A DNA stretch of 32,500 nt from Symbiodinium natans (GCA_905221605.1 CAJNDS010000632.1:17501-50000); one strand, 5' to 3'. Positions 31,001 to 32,202 are shown, numbered from the stretch's first letter. A program made the numbers and translations. Notes: generated by a model from the sequence alone, not told the origin.

Positions 31001-32202
31001 CGCCGTTCCAGAATCCTGCCTCAAATGAGTCGCAGGAGCCCGAACGAGCTGCCAGCTGAACAAAAAAACATGCCCTAAACACTAAACCCTAGCCCTGCAT
31101 GGGAGGTCCATGACCCCTGGCCACTCAAAGGAGCCTTGAACCCAAAGCTACACCTCTTATGAGGCCGCCAAACCCCCCGAAATTAACCCTTTCAATTCTG
31201 GCAGGATTGTATATAATCACCCCAAAACCAAAAGGTTAAAGGTTATCTACTCAGCTACTAAATAAAGTTTAGGGTTTCAGGTTTAGGGTTGCACCTCGTA
31301 AGGCAATGACCAGTTGTCTCTGTACCTACGCTACTAAGCCACCCCCCCCCCCCCCAGTTAGACCTACACGTAAAGCTCCAAGTAAGCCTTACAAGCCCCA
31401 AGCCCCCCCCCCCTTGTAAACCTAAACTCCCGAACTCTGAGCCCTAAGCCAGAAGCCCAGGACCGAGAACCCATGTCTGAGCCCTAAACCAGTAACCCGT
31501 AACCCCCTAACCCCCTAACCCCCTAACCCCCTAACCCCCTAACCCCCTAAACCCTAAACCCTAAACCCTAAACCCGAAGACCTAAAAAACCTCTGCCTTT
31601 GGTCACACCGAAGTCGATGTTCTGCATGTCGGTGTCTGTGAGCTCCAGCTTCAGAGGACAGCCGCGGCCACGGATGTCCACGTGCCTAGGGCTCTTAAGG
31701 GTTTTTATTAGGGTTTAGGGTTTTTTCTCATGGGTTTTTAAGGGTTTAAAGGTTTAAGGGTGTCTAAAGGGGTTTTTGAGGGTTTAAGGGCTGTAAGGGT
31801 TTAGGTGTTTTAAGGGTTTAAGAGTTTTTAGCGTCAAGCTTTATGGTTTTTTTTTCGGATTCGGGTTTAACTGTTTGAGGCTTTAAGGGCTCTAAGGGCT
31901 AAAAGGGATTAAGGGCTCACGGGGCTCAGGTTTTGGGATTGCTTTCTGGGTTTAAGGGGATTCGGGCTTTAAGGGTCTTTAAGGGTTTAGGGATTTAGGG
32001 GCTGAGGGCTTTGTAGGGTTAGGGCTCTTCGTGTTTCAGGTTACTTTCTCTCGCAACGGGGGTTAGGAAGCGAACCTTTAAACCAAGAAACGTGGGCTTA
32101 GCGGAGGTCCTGGAGACTCTACGGGTTTAAGGTCTTGCAGAAAGGCCACATGCGTGTGTAGTCGTTGACCACGAACTCAATCCGCTGCATGTACTCGCAC
32201 AC
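972..32202 (-). CDS. HYDIN: HYDIN-like central-pair protein gene, internal part, 41 micro-exons
   Basis: HYDIN is a giant protein of the ciliary/flagellar central apparatus (C2 projection), built of many ASH-type immunoglobulin-like domains and needed for normal beating. Here 41 short minus-strand segments join through phase-consistent splice junctions into 704 codons with no stop. Seen motifs in order: IEFVVNDYT, VDIRGRGCPLKLEL, VRLVNRSPRPVTFEL, VTLRPRQTTDVELRFTPT, GTCHAIEMRL, KPVRLHNFGDLGAKFRFE, FSITPSEGF, LTVAFHPT, CILEGHAPLTLE, FVIANPTDTDWKLYP, NYFSCE, FYMPLTMTS, KHKGSLFVG, PDGNAVCYELEGEA, VPCKKKHTQ, VPVKNWLHE, HKIAVANPL, SQELGTYPYTVNWRATPA, FKFLHYAK, MLGECRALLVISGAGGG and LLTGFAQPPQPQ. 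From knowledge of the family this is the order found in the C-terminal part of HYDIN. Start and stop lie outside the window. No frame break was found, so the gene is probably functional. Exact ends of some exons are ambiguous. Confidence 0.92.
1018..1942 (-). other. Intron 40
   Basis: CCCTAAA clusters at 1034..1075, 1490..1575, 1755..1802 and 1847..1899, one TTTAGGG cluster at 1198..1230, and a 17-G run at 1244..1260. The middle (1260..1480) is repeat-poor and shows no coding signal. Confidence 0.6.
1943..1995 (-). CDS. HYDIN: HYDIN-like exon 40
   Basis: Acceptor CAG|A, GT donor (GA|GTGCGC). Encodes MLGECRALLVISGAGGG plus a split glutamate, giving 'LGE.RA.L.....GGEY' with exon 41. The ATG is internal, not a start. 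Confidence 0.94.
2005..2054 (+). repeat. TTTAGGG tract
   Basis: About six heptamers just upstream (sense) of exon 40; forms the second arm of the inverted pair in intron 39. Confidence 0.95.
2637..2716 (+). repeat. CCCTAAA tract
   Basis: About 11 perfect heptamers just downstream (sense) of exon 39; complementary to the TTTAGGG tract at 2005..2054 at the other end of the same intron. Confidence 0.97.
2735..2800 (-). CDS. HYDIN: HYDIN-like exon 39
   Basis: Acceptor GAG|G, GT donor (TCA|GTCTCC). Encodes VTAPAVTSEAQPVELGV then RFQPS, leading straight into MLGE of exon 40 ('FEPS.LGE'). Confidence 0.93.
2801..3316 (-). other. Intron 38, complementary telomere-like ends
   Basis: Sense-strand 5' end has degenerate TTTAGGG (3190..3295); the 3' end has CCCTAAA with many CCCCAAA variants (2836..2946). 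Confidence 0.7.
2836..2946 (+). repeat. TTTAGGG/TTTGGGG mixed tract
   Basis: Five TTTAGGG units followed by a block of TTTGGGG units, just upstream (sense) of exon 39. Confidence 0.95.
3317..3364 (-). CDS. HYDIN: HYDIN-like exon 38
   Basis: Acceptor GAG|G, GC donor (ACT|GCCGAG). Encodes AAPGQKGPSVDFCLET; 'DF..E' followed by VTAPA in exon 39 matches the HYDIN repeat. Confidence 0.87.
3365..4483 (-). other. Intron 37
   Basis: TTTAGGG (+ strand) tracts at 3436..3527 and 3628..3689, CCCTAAA at 4280..4337. A repeat-poor stretch at 3690..4200 has open frames on both strands but no recognisable protein motif. Confidence 0.6.
4484..4513 (-). CDS. HYDIN: HYDIN-like micro-exon 37 (30 nt)
   Basis: Acceptor CAG|G, GT donor (GAG|GTGCAT), phase 0 on both sides. 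Encodes GAVKYSARVE, filling the 'Y.....Y.C.ID' position between FLHYAK and the next strand. Confidence 0.83.
4514..5434 (-). other. Intron 36 with AT microsatellite
   Basis: CCCTAAA tracts at 4775..4828 and 5345..5397, an imperfect TA/TG microsatellite at 4977..5046, and a short TTTAGGG end at 4547..4558. The frames across the microsatellite are not genes. Confidence 0.65.
4977..5046. repeat. AT/GT microsatellite
   Basis: Imperfect TATATG/TATA run in intron 36; the open frames across it on both strands are low-complexity artefacts. Confidence 0.95.
5435..5483 (-). CDS. HYDIN: HYDIN-like exon 36
   Basis: Acceptor CAG|G, GC donor (AAG|GCGACG). Encodes LGGSVVESFKFLHYAK, matching 'LG.S....F.FLNY'. 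Confidence 0.93.
5484..6435 (-). other. Intron 35, complementary telomere-like ends
   Basis: Sense-strand 5' end TTTAGGG (6346..6390), inner opposite-orientation tracts at 5917..5998 and 5758..5850, and 3' end CCCTAAA (5498..5548). Little other structure. Confidence 0.7.
6436..6467 (-). CDS. HYDIN: HYDIN-like exon 35
   Basis: Acceptor CAG|G, GC donor (CC|GCCGGG). Encodes GLERALVLKA plus a split proline codon, joining to LGGSVVESF in exon 36. Confidence 0.86.
6755..6808 (-). CDS. HYDIN: HYDIN-like exon 34
   Basis: Acceptor AAG|A, GT donor (GCG|GTGGGG). Encodes SQELGTYPYTVNWRATPA, the very characteristic 'S.ELG.Y.Y.L...A.PA' strand. The acceptor region upstream is duplicated 83 nt away inside the intron. 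Confidence 0.94.
6809..7663 (-). other. Intron 33 with duplicated acceptor region
   Basis: TTTAGGG on the sense strand at 7566..7640 and 7325..7415. Near the 3' end an 83-nt-period duplication (6811 and 6894) repeats the block just upstream of the exon 34 acceptor. Confidence 0.65.
6811..6965 (+). repeat. Direct duplication, period 83 nt
   Basis: TCAGCATGACCTGAGGATTG begins at 6811 and again at 6894, each copy followed by GGGATTTxTAGGGCTTTAGGG. The first copy abuts the exon 34 acceptor. Confidence 0.9.
7664..7700 (-). CDS. HYDIN: HYDIN-like exon 33
   Basis: Acceptor GAG|G, GT donor (AAG|GTTCAG); an alternative GC donor two codons earlier also keeps frame. Encodes PLEEGDGEAEAK, completing 'RPL..G..EA'. 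Confidence 0.85.
7701..8712 (-). other. Intron 32 with the second-longest telomere-like tract
   Basis: Begins on the sense strand with a 266-nt TTTAGGG tract (8433..8698 on +, as CCCTAAA). A C-rich, degenerate CCCTATAAA-like stretch lies at 7965..8130. The 3' end carries TTTGGGG-type variants at 7749..7780. Confidence 0.65.
8433..8698 (+). repeat. CCCTAAA tract with CCCTGAA block (266 nt)
   Basis: Heptamer array with a CCCTGAA variant cluster around 8454..8515 and otherwise nearly pure CCCTAAA. Immediately downstream (sense) of exon 32. Confidence 0.97.
8713..8753 (-). CDS. HYDIN: HYDIN-like exon 32
   Basis: Acceptor GAG|G, GT donor (CG|GTGGGG). Encodes VPPRSEKTMELIF, matching 'VP..SE..FE..YRPL'. 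It sits between a 266-nt CCCTAAA tract and a 76-nt TTTAGGG tract. Confidence 0.9.
8754..9791 (-). other. Intron 31
   Basis: TTTAGGG (+) at 8773..8848 continuing as degenerate G/T-rich repeat to about 9020, CCCTAAA at 9628..9690, TTTAGGG at 9700..9770. Nothing coding seen in 9020..9620. Confidence 0.6.
9792..9846 (-). CDS. HYDIN: HYDIN-like exon 31
   Basis: Acceptor CAG|G, GC donor (GAG|GCTGAA). Encodes FTGTASEHFFRFHPETLE and joins in phase 0 to VPPRSEKTMEL. Confidence 0.87.
9847..10590 (-). other. Intron 30, almost repeat-free
   Basis: Only one or two heptamers near 9880..9902. The rest (9905..10590) is unique sequence with several open plus-strand frames that show no recognisable motif and do not fit the gene's strand. 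Confidence 0.6.
10591..10655 (-). CDS. HYDIN: HYDIN-like exon 30
   Basis: Acceptor CAG|G, canonical GT donor (AG|GTGAGA). Encodes AACRQVVRHKIAVANPLMQ plus PA; 'VR....I.V.NPL' is HYDIN-like. Confidence 0.92.
10911..10981 (-). CDS. HYDIN: HYDIN-like exon 29
   Basis: Acceptor CAG|G, GC donor (GAG|GCGGGT). Encodes EFMNIEVKLEFYAAESLA then TIKLE, matching the 'TGEY......F........I.L' strand. Its surrounding long open frame is not itself a gene. Confidence 0.9.
10982..11883 (-). other. Intron 28 with small tandem duplication
   Basis: A 25-nt unit is repeated at 11316..11365, with a related CTTCGGAAAAA block at 11301 and 11401. Weak heptamers lie at 11465..11490 and 11580..11620. No coding signal. 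Confidence 0.6.
11312..11365 (+). repeat. 25-bp direct duplication
   Basis: AGCTTCTATATCTCTAGGGG occurs twice with a 25-nt period, preceded by an A run. Confidence 0.9.
11884..11936 (-). CDS. HYDIN: HYDIN-like exon 28
   Basis: Acceptor GAG|G, GC donor (G|GCAACC). Encodes YHEGTALVRINLRSQDT, matching 'H.EG....V......TG'; the split G+GC codon supplies the glycine. Confidence 0.92.
12311..12344 (-). CDS. HYDIN: HYDIN-like exon 27
   Basis: Acceptor AAG|G, GT donor (GC|GTGCGC). Encodes LEREYRFSVY between split codons; joins to A-YHEGTALV in exon 28 with the spacing expected in HYDIN. Confidence 0.87.
12345..12869 (-). other. Intron 26
   Basis: TTTAGGG (+) at 12388..12427 near its 3' end, then CCCTAGGCC-type variants at 12440..12495. 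The rest is unique and without a recognisable coding motif. Confidence 0.55.
12870..12921 (-). CDS. HYDIN: HYDIN-like exon 26
   Basis: Acceptor AAG|G, GT donor (A|GTTTTG). Encodes GISLQGVGTLDLPPGHA, the 'I.G....D.P' segment before LEREYRF. Confidence 0.88.
12922..14137 (-). other. Intron 25, one of the two longest
   Basis: CCCTAAA at 12990..13070 and 14096..14132, a TTTAGGG/GATTTAGGG mixture at 13446..13590. The rest is unique; LPDLPGSPLVGS-like coding near 13380..13430 was considered and rejected. Confidence 0.55.
14138..14198 (-). CDS. HYDIN: HYDIN-like exon 25
   Basis: Acceptor CAG|G, GC donor (CAG|GCGCGG). Encodes QRFNVTTELVQPAPDTPQGQ, matching 'QRF.V..E...P'. Confidence 0.92.
14199..14720 (-). 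other. Intron 24
   Basis: CCCTAAA at 14456..14545 in the middle; TTTAGGG (+) at 14262..14287 and 14615..14665. No other exon needed between NWLHE and QRF. Confidence 0.6.
14456..14545 (+). repeat. CCCTAAA tract
   Basis: About 12 perfect heptamers in the middle of intron 24. Confidence 0.96.
14721..14752 (-). CDS. HYDIN: HYDIN-like exon 24
   Basis: Acceptor CAG|G, GC donor (AG|GCGGGC). Encodes AVPVKNWLHE plus a split arginine codon. 'PV.NWL' followed by QRF in exon 25 is a clear HYDIN signature. Confidence 0.93.
14797..14906. repeat. 110-bp inverted repeat related to the same family
   Basis: Arms TGGTTCTTAGTAGGGA and TCTCTACTAAGAACCA; inside is GAGGCACCCTGTAAAGTCCCTGAAAGGGG-like sequence that resembles the core of the 18830 element. 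In intron 23. Confidence 0.8.
15156..15206 (-). CDS. HYDIN: HYDIN-like exon 23
   Basis: Acceptor GAG|G, GT donor (CAG|GTGGGG). Encodes VGSRIEARVPCKKKHTQ, the 'VPCK..HT' segment that precedes NWL. Confidence 0.92.
15207..15915 (-). other. Intron 22
   Basis: CCCTAAA at 15398..15510 and 15604..15645; TTTAGGG (+) at 15770..15885. No coding signal. Confidence 0.6.
15916..15973 (-). CDS. HYDIN: HYDIN-like exon 22
   Basis: Acceptor CAG|G, GC donor (GAG|GCGGAT). Encodes TPDGNAVCYELEGEANAPE, continuing GSLFVG as the 'PDG....Y.L.GEA' motif. Confidence 0.94.
15974..16661 (-). other. Intron 21, complementary telomere-like ends
   Basis: Sense-strand 5' end TTTAGGG (16521..16634), 3' end CCCTAAA (16016..16045). 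A perfect three-copy GGCTCTGCT repeat lies at 16374..16402. Confidence 0.65.
16662..16716 (-). CDS. HYDIN: HYDIN-like exon 21
   Basis: Acceptor AAG|G, GA donor (GG|GACCGG), which is the donor that keeps frame with exon 22. Encodes PMSGKQRAEKHKGSLFV; 'KH.GSLF' is HYDIN-specific. A shorter form starting at RAEKH is possible. Confidence 0.88.
16717..17087 (-). other. Intron 20, complementary telomere-like ends
   Basis: The 5' end has TTTAGGG on the sense strand (16970..17002) and the 3' end a 140-nt tract (16746..16885 on +) that starts as TTCAGGG and turns into TTTAGGG, next to a G run. Confidence 0.65.
16746..16885 (+). repeat. TTCAGGG to TTTAGGG switch tract
   Basis: About six TTCAGGG units followed by about thirteen TTTAGGG units, one with TTTAGTG. 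The sharp switch shows block-wise spread of a variant heptamer. Confidence 0.95.
17088..17130 (-). CDS. HYDIN: HYDIN-like exon 20
   Basis: Acceptor CAG|G. Encodes VFYMPLTMTSAADT; 'Y.PLTMTS' is a signature of HYDIN. The 3' end is ambiguous: donor A|GCTGCG (used here) fits the AG|G acceptor of exon 21, T|GCGCGG would add one codon, and TCC|GCCGCG at 17101 would pair with a later AG|C acceptor in exon 21. Confidence 0.87.
17131..17910 (-). other. Intron 19
   Basis: Short heptamer clusters at 17194..17262; G runs at 17457..17470 and 17718..17730. The open frames at 17307..17834 are not recognised and conflict with each other. Confidence 0.55.
17911..17949 (-). CDS. HYDIN: HYDIN-like exon 19
   Basis: Acceptor CAG|G, GT donor (CAG|GTTGCC). 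Encodes EIVVPAKKDASVQ, the '..VP......V.V.Y' segment that leads into the PLTMTS motif. Confidence 0.88.
18129..18178 (+). repeat. CCCCGTA heptamer array
   Basis: Seven tandem CCCCGTA units that merge directly into CCCTAAA at 18175. A heptamer of the same length but different sequence, apparently derived from the telomere-like unit. Confidence 0.95.
18270..18317 (-). CDS. HYDIN: HYDIN-like exon 18
   Basis: Acceptor CAG|G, GC donor (AAG|GCTGGG), phase 0 on both sides. Encodes VVTQEPAGTNYFSCEK, followed in frame by EIVVPAKK in exon 19. Confidence 0.88.
18732..18781 (-). CDS. HYDIN: HYDIN-like exon 17
   Basis: Acceptor AAAG|G, GC donor (CAG|GCGGTG). Encodes FVIANPTDTDWKLYPQ; the 'I.NPT...W.L.P' motif is characteristic of the HYDIN C-terminal half. 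Confidence 0.94.
18782..19423 (-). other. Intron 16 with inverted-repeat element
   Basis: Holds the inverted-repeat element at 18830..18944. Remaining sequence is unique with almost no heptamers. Confidence 0.55.
18830..18944. repeat. 115-bp inverted repeat (MITE-like)
   Basis: Ends GGGAATGGGAGAATGAGGTA and the matching reverse complement (about 28 bp arms). The inside holds two related TAATCCCTGAAAGGGTATAT-like blocks. In intron 16. Confidence 0.85.
19424..19459 (-). CDS. HYDIN: HYDIN-like exon 16
   Basis: Acceptor CAG|T, GT donor (A|GTGCAT). Encodes VFDVDLDSDRS between split codons and supplies the 'V.F.V.....S' strand expected before NPTDTDW. Frame fits exactly on both sides (V from G+TG, S from A+GC). 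Less certain because the acceptor lacks the usual G. Confidence 0.75.
19460..20477 (-). other. Intron 15
   Basis: CCCTAAA at 19471..19540 and 20388..20462. Between them 19541..20385 is repeat-free unique sequence holding the unidentified 79-codon frame. Confidence 0.6.
20051..20290 (-). CDS. Unidentified 79-codon open frame inside intron 15
   Basis: Minus-strand frame in a repeat-free stretch of the intron after exon 15. After a short start it reads GCIQILDIRGNNKLYEVYVE and then KSFAALLVDRRVARFLLRDR, ending in GFQKVV and a TAA stop. The mixed charged/hydrophobic composition looks protein-like, unlike the repeat-derived frames elsewhere. No family was recognised. It could be the 3' end of a retroposed gene or mobile element, or chance. 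Confidence 0.25.
   Translation of the reverse strand: MAPDGAMDEGRDACSFMGGCIQILDIRGNNKLYEVYVEPKHKEVEVSRKSFAALLVDRRVARFLLRDRARRFIGFQKVV
20478..20535 (-). CDS. HYDIN: HYDIN-like exon 15
   Basis: Acceptor GAG|G, GT donor (G|GTGGAG). Encodes ASGKCVTQPGETKLDPQLL, completing the 'G.CV..P' motif begun in exon 14. The donor was chosen to leave one base, fitting exon 16. Confidence 0.85.
20536..21076 (-). other. Intron 14
   Basis: Two CCCTAAA tracts in the same orientation (20591..20682 and 20949..21042), the second next to C runs. Not an inverted pair. Confidence 0.6.
20591..20682 (+). repeat. CCCTAAA tract
   Basis: About 13 heptamers upstream (sense) of exon 15, in the orientation opposite to that seen before most exons. 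Confidence 0.96.
21077..21122 (-). CDS. HYDIN: HYDIN-like exon 14
   Basis: Acceptor CAG|G, GC donor (GAG|GCCCTT). Encodes DIRCILEGHAPLTLE, matching the 'C.IEG..PL.L.L.G' strand of HYDIN. Flanked on both sides by divergent telomere-like tracts. Confidence 0.92.
21123..22160 (-). other. Intron 13
   Basis: TTTAGGG (+) at 21149..21210, a degenerate minisatellite at 21270..21745, CCCTAAA at 21893..21990 and an AT microsatellite at 22050..22081. Confidence 0.6.
21270..21745 (+). repeat. Degenerate minisatellite of about 60 bp units
   Basis: About seven units sharing TACTGCTAAGGGTATCGGG, TTCACTTCGGGTTTAG and GTCTTGGG. Each contains telomere-like pieces. One unit is interrupted by an AT microsatellite at 21436..21452. 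Confidence 0.85.
22161..22208 (-). CDS. Probable exon 13, phase-symmetric cassette (48 nt)
   Basis: Acceptor AAAG|G, GC donor (TT|GCGCTT). Encodes KSKSDLKDLNIGITA between split codons. Like exon 12 it is phase-symmetric and can be included or skipped without a frameshift. The sequence looks coding, but its family match is unproven; it would lengthen the loop between AFHPT and DIRCILEG. Confidence 0.55.
22209..22924 (-). other. Intron 12 (if exons 12 and 13 are real)
   Basis: TTTAGGG (+) at 22238..22310 next to a GGCCCAA triplicate, and CCCTAAA with CCCTAAT and CCCTAGA variants at 22760..22900. Confidence 0.5.
22925..22966 (-). CDS. Probable exon 12, phase-symmetric cassette (42 nt)
   Basis: Acceptor GAAG|G, GC donor (AG|GCCCGC). 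Encodes HDRIQEFKRADKQ between split codons. Not recognised as a HYDIN motif. It is supported by splice signals, by exact frame fit with exons 11 and 13, and by spacing: without exons 12 and 13 the intron would be 2139 nt, by far the longest. Exon 11 would also join exon 14 in frame if it were skipped. Confidence 0.55.
23262..23310 (-). CDS. HYDIN: HYDIN-like exon 11
   Basis: Acceptor CAG|G after a C tract, GT donor (GG|GTCCCG). Encodes PQEDIPLTVAFHPTF; the 'VAFHPT' end of the repeat is typical of HYDIN. Confidence 0.9.
23311..24031 (-). other. Intron 10, nearly repeat-free
   Basis: Only isolated heptamers near 23575..23600. The remainder is unique; no coding motif recognised. Confidence 0.55.
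24032..24086 (-). CDS. HYDIN: HYDIN-like exon 10
   Basis: Acceptor CAG|A (one of four not followed by G), GC donor (C|GCGCAG). Encodes IGAKYSKIFSITPSEGFV; the FSITPSEGF strand is highly HYDIN-like. The donor was placed so that C+GT gives the arginine that joins to PQEDIPLTV. Confidence 0.9.
24087..24624 (-). other. Intron 9 with perfect inverted repeat
   Basis: Contains the 101-bp inverted repeat at 24357..24457 and a CCCTAAA/CCCTGAA tract at 24460..24572. Confidence 0.6.
24357..24457. repeat. 101-bp inverted repeat (MITE-like)
   Basis: Arms of about 37 bp, nearly perfect: TTGGGATGCTCCCCCGTATA... on the left and its reverse complement ending ACATCCCAA on the right, with a short loop. Folds into a long hairpin in intron 9. 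Contains the CCTTAGTAGG motif shared with the element at 14797. Confidence 0.85.
24625..24684 (-). CDS. HYDIN: HYDIN-like exon 9
   Basis: Acceptor GAG|G, GC donor (GAG|GCCCGG), phase 0 on both sides. Encodes ATKPVRLHNFGDLGAKFRFE, the '..R...N.GD.GA.F.W' core strand of ASH domains. The longest telomere-like tract of the window lies just upstream on the sense strand. Confidence 0.95.
24685..25760 (-). other. Intron 8, complementary telomere-like ends
   Basis: Sense-strand 5' end TTTAGGG (25650..25755, with many CCCTAAG variants on +), 3' end the 400-nt CCCTAAA tract. The middle 25110..25640 is mostly unique. Confidence 0.65.
24701..25103 (+). repeat. Longest interstitial TTTAGGG tract (about 400 nt)
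   Basis: Nearly perfect TTTAGGG heptamers. Only a few units are altered, by loss of one to three bases near 24721, 24863 and 24984, and the end fades into TTTCGGG. It lies in intron 8, 17 nt upstream (sense) of exon 9. Its purity suggests recent expansion or ongoing homogenisation. Confidence 0.97.
25761..25800 (-). CDS. HYDIN: HYDIN-like exon 8
   Basis: Acceptor GAG|G, GC donor (CAG|GCGAGA). Encodes HSVFFGDVVVGSQ, the 'FG.V..GS' motif that opens an ASH repeat and continues directly into exon 9. Confidence 0.9.
25801..26432 (-). other. Intron 7, short complementary ends
   Basis: TTTAGGG on the sense strand at 26382..26396, CCCTAAA-like at 25840..25870. A TTCAGGG variant run lies at 26057..26108. 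Confidence 0.55.
26433..26494 (-). CDS. HYDIN: HYDIN-like exon 7
   Basis: Acceptor AAG|G, GT donor (GG|GTACCC). Encodes VRLLHMSGTCHAIEMRLSES; the 'L..SG.C.AIE..L' strand is a HYDIN hallmark. Confidence 0.92.
26537..26722 (+). repeat. 43-bp tandem repeat, about 4.3 copies
   Basis: Four full units, each exactly 43 bp, containing AAGTGTACATTTTCAGTTC and the near-palindrome GGGGATTGTAGTATCCCC. The units are almost identical, so amplification is recent. Lies in intron 6. Confidence 0.95.
26848..26948. repeat. AT and CATA microsatellites
   Basis: TA dinucleotide runs separated by seven or so CATA units and a CT run. In intron 6. Confidence 0.95.
27309..27445 (+). repeat. TTTAGGG tract
   Basis: About 18 near-perfect heptamers in intron 6. 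Confidence 0.95.
27510..27567 (-). CDS. HYDIN: HYDIN-like exon 6
   Basis: Acceptor CAG|G, GC donor (GAG|GCACAG). Encodes YRIAPFRLPLLAKCEHGVE, with the PF....L..C.G pattern of HYDIN repeats. Confidence 0.88.
27568..28329 (-). other. Intron 5
   Basis: CCCCTAAA octamer tract (27600..27766) and short CCCTAAA cluster at 28250..28315. The plus-strand frame at 27800..28063 is repeat-derived in its first half and not recognised. Confidence 0.55.
27600..27766 (+). repeat. CCCCTAAA octamer tract
   Basis: About 13 copies of an octamer with one extra C, then degenerate CCCTTAAA and CCCCAAA. A variant of the telomere-like repeat with its own period. Confidence 0.95.
28330..28398 (-). CDS. HYDIN: HYDIN-like exon 5
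   Basis: Acceptor CAG|G, GC donor (AC|GCAGCT). Encodes TPAHPVTLRPRQTTDVEL then RFTP, the strongly HYDIN-like strand that precedes 'RIAPF' in exon 6. Confidence 0.92.
28511..28600. repeat. 90-bp inverted repeat related to the 18830 element
   Basis: Left arm contains GGGAATGAGGTACCCTACAT and the right arm ATGTAGGGTACCTAATCCCC. Shares GAATGAGGTACCCTA with the element at 18830. In intron 4. Confidence 0.8.
28996..29090 (+). repeat. TTTAGGG tract
   Basis: About 13 perfect heptamers inside intron 4. Confidence 0.96.
29687..29715 (-). CDS. HYDIN: HYDIN-like micro-exon 4 (29 nt)
   Basis: Acceptor CAG|G, GC donor (TG|GCTGGG). Encodes GELAEHAVS plus the first two bases of a tryptophan codon finished by exon 5. 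The smallest exon; supported by frame on both sides and by the expected 'L.E..V.W.P' HYDIN spacing. A GT donor (GCC|GTGAGC) exists but breaks frame with exon 5. Confidence 0.82.
29716..30596 (-). other. Intron 3
   Basis: Short heptamers at both ends, in complementary orientation, a T16-G19 run at 29807..29841, and a repeat-free stretch at 30000..30430 whose open frames on both strands show no HYDIN motif. Confidence 0.55.
29807..29841 (+). repeat. T16-G19 homopolymer junction
   Basis: Sixteen T followed directly by nineteen G; on the sense strand this is C19-A16. Similar G or C runs of 15 to 18 occur at 1244..1260, 2360..2377 and 26963..26977. Confidence 0.9.
30597..30676 (-). CDS. HYDIN: HYDIN-like exon 3
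   Basis: Acceptor GAG|G, GC donor (AAG|GCAACA). The split glycine codon G+GT joins exon 2 to NEPVSRQVRLVNRSPRPV and TFELSDEK. The 'VRLVNRSPRPVTFEL' strand is diagnostic of ASH domains. Confidence 0.93.
30685..30757 (+). repeat. TTTAGGG tract
   Basis: About ten perfect heptamers ending 9 nt upstream (sense) of exon 3. Confidence 0.96.
31500..31576 (+). repeat. CCCCCTAA octamers merging into CCCTAAA
   Basis: Six CCCCCTAA units followed by three CCCTAAA units, just downstream (sense) of exon 2. Confidence 0.94.
31597..31685 (-). CDS. HYDIN: HYDIN-like exon 2
   Basis: Acceptor TAG|G, GC donor (AAAG|GCAGAG). Largest exon of the set, 29 full codons. Contains VDIRGRGCPLKLEL and MQNIDFGVTK, the end of one ASH repeat and the 'DFG' start of the next. 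Confidence 0.9.
31686..32134 (-). other. Intron 1, degenerate G/T-rich repeat
   Basis: About 300 nt of highly diverged TTTAAGGG-like sequence (31697..32000). No coding signal. Confidence 0.55.
32135..32202 (-). CDS. HYDIN: HYDIN-like exon 1 of window
   Basis: Acceptor CAG|G with an in-frame stop just upstream. Reads VCEYMQRIEFVVNDYT then RMWPFC plus two bases. The IEFVVNDYT strand is typical of HYDIN ASH repeats. The best donor is GA (AA|GACCTT), which keeps frame with exon 2; a GT donor 11 nt further on would also keep frame and add three residues. Confidence 0.8.

Larger units (their letters stand above)
30677..31596 (-). other. Intron 2, complementary telomere-like ends
   Basis: 5' end on the sense strand is TTTAGGG plus TTAGGGGG variants (31500..31576); 3' end is CCCTAAA (30685..30757), with a second tract at 30949..30993 and C runs near 31341..31355. 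Confidence 0.65.
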
